This document shows positions 45,963 to 57,200 of a stretch of 63,154 nt of DNA, piece by piece. Each line of letters begins with the position of its first letter. Position 1 is the stretch's first letter. The stretch comes from Ectocarpus siliculosus (Eukaryota > Sar > Phaeophyceae > Ectocarpales > Ectocarpaceae), in NCBI GenBank assembly GCA_000310025.1, contig FN648970.1:143430-206583 (forward strand), read 5' to 3'. The translations under genes were made by a program, and so were the position numbers. The notes below the pieces were generated by a model, which saw only the letters and a program-made list of their open reading frames with translations, was not told the DNA's origin and ran no database searches.

Positions 45963-48237
45963 TGTGGGCTGAGATCGGCCTTTTCGACCCGGTCGGGCAA
46001 GGGGTCCGCTATGCTACTGAAAACTCCACAGACGGAAAAAAAAGACTTTTGATCGACTGAGACCCAAGCTAGAGCTTGGGAATACAATCGCCTCAAAGCC
46101 TCACGGGCAGGTATCCGATCTCCACGTTACTTGTCGCTAGACCACTCCTTGTTCCGCGATATCTCCGCCTGATGCTAAGGCCGTCGCGCCTCCAATCCGC
46201 AACGAGTGAACGAGTACTCCTGAGGGTTTCGCCCCGACTTCGCAACCACTTCTCTGAGCCCGAGAAAGCGGCGCTATACTTACGTACTCTCACTGTTTTC
46301 CCACAACGGTACGAAGCCAACGGTGCGGAGTCAGGTAACGTCGCATGTCACGATAATAGCGCCACCATAAGAGCGACTGCGTCGCGGCTTACTCTCGCAA
46401 CTGACTGTGGTTCGGTGACTTCGACTCGCATTGTATGAACCCTAACGTTCCCTTTCTGCTCTTGATCTGCCTTGTGCCCTCAAAATTAAACCTCAGCTCA
46501 CGCAATGAGGCCCATGTAGTCTGTACCACTACAACGCGATAAGAAAACCTGGGTTGTCTTGAACCCTCGCCCCTGGAATACAGCAGTAGATGCCCATCGT
46601 TTGTCGGCTCGGCTCAAGAGTGCTCGAGGCTGTCTTTTTTGTACATGGATCTGCGCAACGTGAAGCCGACTAGCGGATATTCGAGGCCGCTTCGTAGATG
46701 AGTCGTCGAGGCTTCGGTGGAGCCAAACCACGAGAAAGATCCCCCTTGAAGCTGCAGCCATTTTTTGTTAGCCTTTCGTTTCGCATAATAGTTGGACATG
46801 TCCCCCCTCTGTTTTCCGGCCGTAGTCGATCAACAGCAGTATTCACCAGAAACGTGACTTTGCGAAGCTGATGCGAAAAGAAGCTACGTACATGCTTTCT
46901 GGACTTGTAGAGTCCGGACCCTTTCAGCATGTACAGGGAGGTAGCACACGACATCACATCAGTGTTTCGTAGGCACACGCTCGATTCGTAGACACCACTT
47001 CCGCTTGGTCTGCATGTCCAACGACCTCCCAGAAGCCTTACCGACAAAACCATTGACGTAGATTTGTGTGGGACACGAACTCGTGGACAAAATCATGAAA
47101 TCTCCCACATTGCGTGTCCTTCGGCCACGATCATTTCACTTTGGCCACTTGCAGCTGGAACTACAACAATTGGTCGAGATTCCCTCCCCTATTTATCATC
47201 GCAAGAGATGTACTAATGTACCAACACACGCTCATGTCTTCCACGAAATACAAAGGCGATATGAAGACCCCCGTTTGCCGGCGAATAATAATCTCTGCTA
47301 AATCACTACTGTTATGTAGTACTTGGCAAATGTCGCGCGAATCTGGGAAACCCCGAGTTCGGGTCCGAAAACAACAGCCGTATACGTCAGGTGACACGTC
47401 GCGTGTGCCACATGTTCCTTTTTGTCGCATCCACTGCTGTACTACGTTTCGCCACCAACACAATCCTAGAACCTGTGAAGTTACATTACAACCTAGGGCT
47501 CACAGGGGTGCTCACAAGGTTGAAAGCTGAAAACCTGTGAATGCAGCGCGAAGAAAATAACTGGAAGACGGCCGTCTGTATAATGATAACATTAACGCCA
47601 GGTGCTTAGCTAAGAATCCTTCTCTAAAACCCATTGTACTACTCTGTCATCAATATTGGGTTGACCCATAAAAAAAGTATCACGAAACGAGCCTCGGGGA
47701 ACAATACGTGGCGGAGCCTTCTGGATCTATGCCTGTTGCGGTGATGTTTTCATAAAAGTTCGTTCTGCTACTCCCTCCCCGGCAATTTGGCAAGCACAGC
47801 CCAACCCTTCGTTCTAATTCAAACCCGTATTGCTCTATTCGGAGACGGGCGTCAGACGCCCACACACATGTTTTCTTCGAATCGAAACATGAAGCCTTGA
47901 TCTACCAGTGCGCACACGTGCACTCTAGCTTCCCCTTCTGTGTTTGCGCGAACACGAGAAATTCATTCCGGGATATGTGACGCTCGTGCGGTTAACTCAT
48001 GAAACAAACAAGAAGCCATTCGTCCAGTGAACCCTACTACGCGAAAGGAGAGAGGCTGTCGATGCCCGAACGAACAAATTCTCGTGCCCGCTGCTTCACA
48101 AAACCCGGTCTAGTCCGACGCGGGCGGCGACTCTTGCCTACTCCTCCTGGCAAGCACCTCCCTCCCCTTCTCCGCACCTCTGTGATTTCAACCGGTCTGC
48201 ATAATCGGGATCTGTATCGCCATTTCGTTCGACAGCT
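45963..48237. other. No recognised gene downstream of SulP
   Basis: A 120-codon plus frame (46,076-46,438) and 127- and 87-codon minus frames (46,498-47,053) overlap no known domain. The SulP poly(A) region should lie just below 48,238; no clear signal stands out. Confidence 0.4.
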
Positions 48238-51200
48238 CTAGCGCTCCTCCTCAATCCTGCCAAGCCTCACCGATCGGCCATCGTCCACCGGTCCGAGGTG
48301 CGCCGACTCGATGGAGAGCGACGCCGCTAGACAGATTGACTTCATCACGGCCTTTTGGACCAGTATGCACAGCCCCGGGTTTTGGTGCTGCGGTCGGTCG
48401 AGTCGCAAAGATGCACACGAAAGGCGTGCCGGTTGCATGCACAGGAGGGGTGTTCAGCAGACAGGACAGAAGGGGTGTGCGTGTGCTCATAGCCGTGCAT
48501 GCCGTAGTCGTTAGACCATTGACCTCGCATCCCTACAAAGCCGCAACGGAGCACGCCGGGTTTCCACCAGACCAGGCTGTCACATGACCAAGCGCGAAGG
48601 GCCGTGGGGTACTAGGCGAGTCGCATGAAGGGTGCGCTGCATCCTGCTAGGCATCTTGTGCTTGCTTTCTTGCATGCGGATAACAGCTACTAATGACTAA
48701 ACTTATTTTCTGGTGCTTTCACTTCCAGAGACAGTTGTAAGCACGGTGTAGCTGCCTCGAGGGTGCTCGACTAAGTTTACACAACGAGGTGCGAGCATCC
48801 CCTTTGCGCGGAGTGAGGGTTCTCGACCCCGCACAACATCATCTACTCAACCACCATTGTAGTTACCGCAAAAATGAACCCAAAGGCAAAAAAAAGAAAG
48901 CGGTAACCTGGCTGCCGAGCTCACGAAGTGATCGGCTTGTTTTACAACGTAGTCGCCAAGCGACGAAAACCCAACCCCGATGGCAGACACCGGGGGGGTA
49001 AAGCGGAAAGGGAGCAGGTCAGGGGGGTACTCGTAGTCGTGCATGCCTTAGTCGTTAGGCCATTGGCCTCGCATCCCTACAAAGCCGCAACGGAGCACGC
49101 CGGGTTCTCACCGGACCAGGCTCTCACATCACCAAGCGCGAAGCGCCGAGAGGTACTAGGCGAGTCGCATGAAGGGTGCGCTGCATCCTGCTAAGGGTGT
49201 TCGTCATCTCGTGATTACGTCCTTGCGTACGGATGGCAGCTGCGCATGACTTCATTTATTTTCTGGTGCTTTCACTTCCTGAGACAGTTGTAAGCACTGT
49301 GTAACTGCCTCGAGGGTGCTTGACCATATTAATTCAACGTGGTGCGAGTATCCCCTTTTGCGCGGAGTGACGGTTCTCGACCCCGCTCAACATAATCTAC
49401 TCGACCACCATTCATGGTTAACCCAACAAACAACAATTTGCAAAAATAAAGCGGTAACCTGGTTGCCGAGCTCACGAAGTCATCGGCTTGTTTTCCGACG
49501 TCGTTGCCAAGCGACGAAAACCCAAACCCAGGCGGGGGGGGGCGAAATTGCCGTAAAGGCGCACACGAAACGACCATGAATGAGGGTATGTCTGACGGAG
49601 TCTGCCGCTCGCCGGGGCGAAGTTACCGCCAAATATTGGAAGGACGGTGTTGATCTGAACAAAGGCACCAAAACGCCAAAAGACAGGCCTACCTGCATGG
49701 CCGCCATGCCCGTCCTGTCGAGCGTGTGCAGGTGGCACGGCTCCCTGGTGACGGCGCGAAACGCCTGCGGGGTCCTGAGGAAAAAACCCACCTCGCCGAA
49801 GGTGCCTCCAGCGCAAACCTTTTGGAGGCGTCTGGGGCCGCACTTTCCGGGGATCTGGGGCACGGGAAGGCATGTTCACCACGGGTAGGGTGTGGTGTTG
49901 GGTAGGATGGGGGGGGGGGGGTCTGGGTGTACTCATGTAAAACGCATGGCGTAGTCGTGAGACCATTGACCTCGCGTCCCTACACTACCGGGACGGAGCA
50001 ATATGCCGGGTTTCCGCCGGCCCCGGCTACATTTCACAAGGATGAACCAGAAGCAGGGCGCGGGGGGGGGGCGTAATCATGTTTTGAATGCCTTCAGTAA
50101 CTGTTAAACCATTGACCACCCGTCCTCCAGAGGACGGAACACTGTTCCCACTGGACCGGACCACAAAAAGCGGGGGGGGGGGATCCCCTGCTGGGTCACC
50201 GTCAAAATACAAAAAGGGTGCAAAAAAGGGTAAGGGAATCTCTGGTTTCGGAAAAAGAACCCCAAAAATGCGAACGGAAAAACCTAACCTACTAATAAAG
50301 CGCTCCTGAAAAGGACGCGTTGTGCTTGAACGACAACAGCAGCATTACGCTTGCGCGGCAGCCCACGCTACCATTTGATCTTGTCGTGGGAAGGTGGACA
50401 AAAACGCGTTGCGTGCTTGTGTTTGAGGTACAACTCATGAAACCTTGTACAGGCTGTCGTTGTCCCAAAAACATTCGTGACACCCCCCTCAGCACTCCCT
50501 GCGAAAAGCACGGGGGTCCCTAACATAACAGCACGAAAAGTCTTCCTTCTTCCGCAGGAAACACAGATTCCAAAACACACGTCGATCTCTTTGATCTAAT
50601 GGCGGCGGGCAGCGAGCGACCGAGCGCTTGCAAAGCCCTTGAAAGCGCTCCTCGTTCCTCCGTGCCCGCTGCTGCGGCAGCCGATGCAGCACACGGGTCA
50701 TCATATATTCCTTTTATCCCTCTTGCCAAAAACGTACGACGAAATTAAAGTTTTCTCAACAGGCAGCCTTGCATGCCGCCCACCTGCAGTTCCACGCTAC
50801 CGGACCCGATGAAGTAAACCTTCTCGGGCGAGGAGGAAGAAGAGGAAGGGTTGCCGTGGTCAGCCAGCACAGCTCCGGCCGCCACGCGCTCCTGCCGGAA
50901 GAAAGATTTGGCCTCCCCAAGCACGCTGCGGACGCTTTCCGGGGCCTGGGGGAGATAGGTGGTACGTCGTTCCGGTCCGGTTCACGGTAACAGTTTCCCG
51001 TTTCCCAGACAGGTTTTATTCGTAAACGGAGTGTTCGAGCTAGGAATACGTTCCCATTGCAAGCGATGCGGCTCTTTGCAGGCTTCCGTACGGTTCGGTT
51101 TTCGGTTTTTCAGGTTTCCGTTTCCCAGTATATTTTCGAGATCCTTGAAACCAATGTGTGAGACAGGAATGTTCCCGTTGCAAATGATGCCACCTGCCAC

Positions 51201-54200
51201 ACTTGATGCAGGCTCCCGTAGCGCCATTCAGCGAAGGGGGACCAAGCAAACGGTTCATCTTTTGAATATTTGTGGCGGTGGATGACGTCTTTGTCTTGTT
51301 CGCTCGTCGTCGTCTTCGTCGTTTTCTACCACGTATGTGCATTCACAGTTCAGGCTCGCTCTTTCATGCTCGTTCACGTGGCCAGAGCTCCTCAGAAACA
51401 CAAAGGTGGGCGGAACGTGCACGAGCAACCGCGCCTGGGAAACCGGCGCGCGTGGCCGAAGAAGGCGGGAGCGGAATAAATAAGCTTCGTTTTGCTCCAG
51501 TTCGAGAAGAGATCGGACACGCCAACGGTAACAGACCTCGAACCGAAACGAAATGAAACGTACACGAGAAACAATGCGCGTCGCGTAAAAGTAGGCGTTT
51601 GCGACGCGAGCAGGGCAAATATTACAGAGGGTTCGTGACCAGCGCTCGAGCTACAAATCACAGTTCCAGAGCTCTTGGTTGGATGCGACTGGGGGAGGAA
51701 AAAGAAGTAAGCGACAAGAAGAATCCGTTTGAAAGGCATTGTCAGGGAAAACAAAACTCATCGTAGTCACAAGGCACTGCCGCCCGCACGTCGTAGTCAA
51801 GGTCGGCCGGGAATAACAGAGGCCACACACGGTGAAATCGGCCAGAAGAACGGCGCAAGATGCAAGTAATACCAATCCCAAAAACGTGACCCCCTCAACA
51901 TGCTGCGCAGCTAAGCGATCAGACCCGCGACTGGTACGAAGCGAGAAAGAAAATCGCACCGCACGCTCGAGACACCAAAAGCAAAATCGCCGCACCTGGT
52001 AACGGTCAACTTCCAAGTAGTCCTCCAGGATAGACTGCAAAGATCCAACATCTCCGACAACGAGAGGGTTGTCCAAGCCTGCACACGGCGACAGCCAGAG
52101 CGGGAGGGGTGGAAATCAGGACACCGGGGAAGGGGTGAGCTGCCATGAGGACAGCGAATCATGCGCGGAAAGCAAGACGGGTACTGGGCAACGACTGAGT
52201 ATACGGGGAAGTGGGGCCATGACAAGAGAGGGGGGGAGACACAGGGGGATAAAGAGAGAGGGAGAGAGAGGGAGAGAGAACGAAACAGCTACATCTAGAC
52301 TACCTAACTCCACCCGACGAGCATGACCAACATCAACATCAGCAGGCACTCCTCTCTCTCGAACGCGCGCACCCACAAAGCGAGGCCCAACCATGTCACC
52401 CAAGCCCAACTGCGCGCCCCAAAACCCACCCAAACTCCCCTGCCACACCCACTCCTGCCAGCAAGCACACTCAACAACTGTACTTACAATAGTGGCTCCG
52501 ATGAAAGAGGGTGGTGTCACAAAGGCCCTTGACCCGCTTATTGCGGAGCTCCCGCTCATTTCGGAATATGAGGTTACCCAACTATGCGATAGCGGGTCGA
52601 GTCCGTGACACCTGATGTCGACCCTCTTAGGTAACCGCTAATATCGGAGCCAGGCGACTGTTTGTACCTCGGTCGGAGATCTGGGTGCTAAACGAGCTCC
52701 GTCTCCGTAGAGTTCCGGCGCGGAGGTAGTAGTCCTCGTGGTCCCCGAGAAACACGGCCGTCTCCGCCTCCGCCTCCGGCGCGGCGGCGGCGGGGCGGCC
52801 CTGTTCCCCCTCTCCCTCCTCGTTATTGCTCCCGGCCGGCGGCATTCCCCCCCCACCTCCCGCTGGTTCTTCCGTCGTGTGTCGGCCTTGGGCCTGGGTC
52901 GTCAGGGCGAGGGGGGGGGGAGTCGTCCCCGCCAAACACGCCTGCTGCTTTTGTTGTCGGAGGAGGGAGCCGCCGAGGGACGGGGAAGCCGTGGCCCCCC
53001 CGCCGCGAAGAAGCATCTCTTCCCTCCGCTCGTCCAGCATCATCTCCTCGGACCACTCCAGTGCGGTGTCGAGGCTAGAGTGGTTTGGTGCGTGCGCGTG
53101 ATGGGGTGGGGGGTTGGGGGGGGGGGTCGTTCATTGCAGTGCACTGGGCAAAAAAAAACGGACAAGATTGCGATGCGGTGGATAGCTGTTGCCCTCTAGG
53201 CTGACTCGTGATAGTTGTTCCCGGAGAGGCATCGAACATAATTTTCCGGCTCGCTTCAAAAACCATTTTCTCGGGAAAGGCTTAAGAACACATGCTCTAC
53301 CGTAATGACCATCAAGAGGAGAGAATAGGAGAGAGAGGGAGAGAGGTAGAGACCAGACAAAGAAGCCCGACAGAAAAAGCAAACCACACAACGCGAAGAA
53401 ACAGGCAGGCGCTTCCACCCGTGTCCCTGTAAACACGCGACGCCCCCCCACCAGTACCACAAAACAAGAGCAAACGAGGCATCCCAAGACAGAAACACAC
53501 CGAAGGAAACTCAAAAACGAAGTGAACAACCCCGTACTGCAGCCACCCTCAAAACAGAAAACATCGAGGACACAAACAAGCACGCGACACGCACGCACAC
53601 ACGAACGCATGTACACCGCCTGCCTGCACCTGTTGAAGACCGGGTCGTCGTCGGTGATGACCCCGTGAGAGCGAAGGAGCGCCTGAACCTTGCGGGTCGC
53701 GCCCGAGAATACCACGTCGGCCCCGCTGGTCCTAAGCACGATCTTGAGCATCAAGAAGCACGACCGCGCCGCCGTGGCATCAACGCCAACCTGTGTGGCA
53801 GGGTTTCCCGGGGAGACGAGCAGGGGGGGGGGTTACTCTTTGGTTTTGCATGCCTTACTGTGGCTGTTAGCCCACGCGTCCTCGAGAGGACGTAGCATTT
53901 ATTCCCACAGGACCGATCACCGATGGCCAATCGTTCCTTCCTACTTCGCCAAAAGTGGCGGGGGGCAGCGGCGACATAGGCGGCAGGCGTTCGTTGAGGT
54001 AATGTTACGGCTAAATAGTTATGGTTACATTGAGTTGCTTTTTTTGGGCGTTAGCGTGGTTCCCATAGGATGGTTGAGAGTTCTGTACATTTGCAGGGGC
54101 CCTTGTCTTGAGCTCGTGCCACCACACGAGCTCACTCCTCTTGTTTGAACTCCAGTTTGAGCTTCCAGTTCTTATCAATAATCAAAGTGCCAACCGTATC

Positions 54201-57200
54201 CACGACCGGAGACCTTCTCTACGTTCCACAAGCCACCTGCGAGGCGTACACTACCGCCATTCAAGCTCGTCCACCGAAGTCGGTACTGATCGAGAGGCTG
54301 CTGTCGAAGAGGTCTAAGTAATCATGCATGCATGCGGAACTTGTGGTCTCTCTCCCTTGAATTGCTCTCTTCGGCCATTTCAGGGTCCTGGAGCGATGCC
54401 CTGAGACCGCCGTTGCTACACCTCAACTAGCCACATGATCCACCCTAAACCGTAGCGTCTTCATCTCTTCTTGCATGGTGCCCAATCCGAGAATCGAACT
54501 CGGGTTCCCACAGCGCCGCTTGTTGTGTGCTGCCTGCCCTTTCCACTCTCGTTTGCCGCGCGTTGCGCGTTGGCTGCTTTCTCGCTCCTCGTCCGCCGCG
54601 CGTTGTGCGTTGCCTGTGCTTTATCGCGCGTTTTGCTGTGCGCTTCGTACGTGCATGCATTGCCTCCTTCCTTCCTTTTTTTTTTGTGTATGCTCGTTTT
54701 TTATGACGTGTTGTTTTATATATGTTTCTGTTTCCTGTTTGAGAACACTTTTTTGTATCCAATAATCGTTCCCATTTCTGAGTGTTCAAGTGTTCATGCT
54801 GACGTTGCCTCATCCTCCTTCATTGTTTGCAACCACGCGGCTTGAACATTGGGGCATGTTCAGGCGTGCAAGCCCATGCCTAACTCTCAGCTAACTCTAA
54901 TCCTAAAATGTGCAGGTATTTTTGTTTTTCTTTCCAACACACAAATTCGGACAGGGGCAACTGGGGCTCCAAATTTTTCCAAGGAAGCAGATTTAGAATT
55001 AAGAAAGTTTCCTGGAAACTTCGTGCAGGGAAGTATTTTTAGATTTAAGCGGCTTCACATGATTGGCTGAGGGGCAACAGTTATCCTCTCCCACCCAACG
55101 AACTTCCCTGTCCGCAGGTGGTACTGCTTTTTTGTGGTGCGCTGCGTGACAGCTGCACCGCTCTCACACACTGCTCTGTCTGCTGTTGAGTGTGTGCGTG
55201 CATGCAATGCGTGTGCGTGTCTGTGTCGCCCCCCTCAACCCCAGCACACGAAATTGCACCAGAACGTAGACAGGGAGGGAGTAATTATGCTGGCCGGCAG
55301 CCTCTGCACGAATTGCTGTGTCGCATTTATTTCAAGCGTTCGGGAGAGGAGAGGTTTTTGGGACGGGGTCACATCTCGTCGAACTCTCTCTCAATGCTAG
55401 CAGAGAACCACAGAATAATCTTGCGCGGGGAAGGACGCGCCCGTCTAGACCAGGAGGCCACTGCGTGCTCTTCCTCCTGTCTGTCTGCTCCTCTTTGTTG
55501 GCGGTGCTGCCACCACCTCTACGTCATGGGTTGTCGCTGTCTCCGCGTTTTCGCTCTCCCGTTCCCCCTTGCCTCAACCTGTGTGTGATGGGCGGGTGTT
55601 GCTGACCTAAAGCCGCGAAAACAAGCCCAACAACTTGGCTTTCTGACCGTGCAGCCTCCCTCTTGTTGGTGCCGCGCCAACTCCAGGGCCTTTTCGCTGG
55701 GCGCTGGCCTTCTCTTTGGCCGCGCGGACTGCTGTGTGTGCGTGGGTGTGGTGCCTGATGTGTTAAATCGAAGAATGTTGCTAAATCCGAAAATCGTCAA
55801 CAATTTTCCACAAAACGAGCCTCCCTCCGCTGTTAAATCTGATTATTTTTTTCTTATCTTGGGTTCTGGCGAGACTGTCAGGAACGATCCTGAGAACGAT
55901 GGCTTATATATTTCCTTATTTCCAGGGTCCACGTCGGGAAAATTCTCGTTTTTTTTCCCGCCGTGGTGGGCCGTCCCGGTACTGGCGGTAGTTACCGCCA
56001 CATTTCGGTGGTACAGGGAACCGCCGAAGGCGGTACCGCCGAAAAACGAAAACCGCCTTCCGCCTAAAAAGTACCGCCATTTGCGTGACCGCCGAAAAAG
56101 TACCGCCAAAAAACGGAGAACCGGGAACCGCCTAAAAATAAACGCCATATTTCAGTACACTGCCGAAAAAGTACCGCCGCACTGCAGTACCGCCAAAATG
56201 GTACCGCCGTACTCCAGTAATAATGTGAAGACAACAACAACAAGTACCGCCATAATCGAACCACCGTGACACATACATATCCGCCGTGAGGGTGCTCATG
56301 GCAGGCGGTGTATCGGGGTGAACAGAGGGGATACATTTCGACAGACGGGAGTTCAAATCTCGCTGGGCGTCCTGTTCCTCTTCTCCATTTCTTTTTTCTC
56401 TTTTTTCTTCTCTTTCTTTCTACGTACGATGTATTGAATTCATTGCTAATCTATCTTAGGCTCTTTTCTTAGATAGAGATGGATTCGTTGGGTCATGTTC
56501 GGAAAATAAAAGTAAAAAATTAGATAAAAGTGTGACAGTTTTTTTTTCTTTTCTTCTTTTTGGTTCTGTCATGTTCCTTTTCGGTAGAAATACCGCCATT
56601 TTTGGCAGCACCGTGAACCGCCGAAGGCGGTATCGCCATATTTCAGTACCGCCAGAAAAATACCACTATTTTTTGGCAGTACCGGGAACCGCCAAAGGCA
56701 GTACCGCCATATTTCAGTACCGCCAGAAAATACCGCCATATTTGGCAGTACCGGGAACCGCCAGAGGCAGACCCGCCGGAAAACGAAGTACGTACCGGGA
56801 CCCGCCGAAAAAAGTACCGCCACATTGAAATACCGCCGCGCCTGTATCCACCTATAAAACCGGTACCGACGTGGACCCTGCATATTTCGCAAATATTTTG
56901 AGTCCGAAAGAGTCTAATGTCTGCTGCGATTTTCCCAGGCGAACATGCTTCCCTCATGCGATGCGTGTGTCACCGCGCATGGCCTAATTCCGATATTTTT
57001 TGCGCTCGACTAACTATAACTTGGTGCCTACGGTAGCTTGTGGTTGGCCCGTGGCCATGGTCACAATTCGTGTCACTTCCCGTGATACCTTTCCCACTGC
57101 ACGGCTGCGGCTTTCCACATTGTTGTGTTGTACTTGGATTTTTTCCCGCTCTCCTTCCGATGTATTTTTTTACATTTCCCCCTTGCCCGCTTCGTTTAGT

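Noticed and set aside
50489-50729. An extra SulP exon (Ala/Arg-rich minus-strand frame)
   Set aside because: Exons 50,784-50,945 and 49,693-49,854 already join in phase and complete the cNMP fold without it; no good splice pair was seen.
52738-53199. Plus-strand protein of 153 codons
   Set aside because: It is the antisense of a SulP exon (52,668-53,074), whose splice phases and motifs support the minus strand.
54476-54550. tRNA gene on the minus strand
   Set aside because: Only the T arm, acceptor 3' strand and CCA are present; there is no D arm, anticodon arm or 5' acceptor strand, and its place right after an LTR makes it a primer-binding site.
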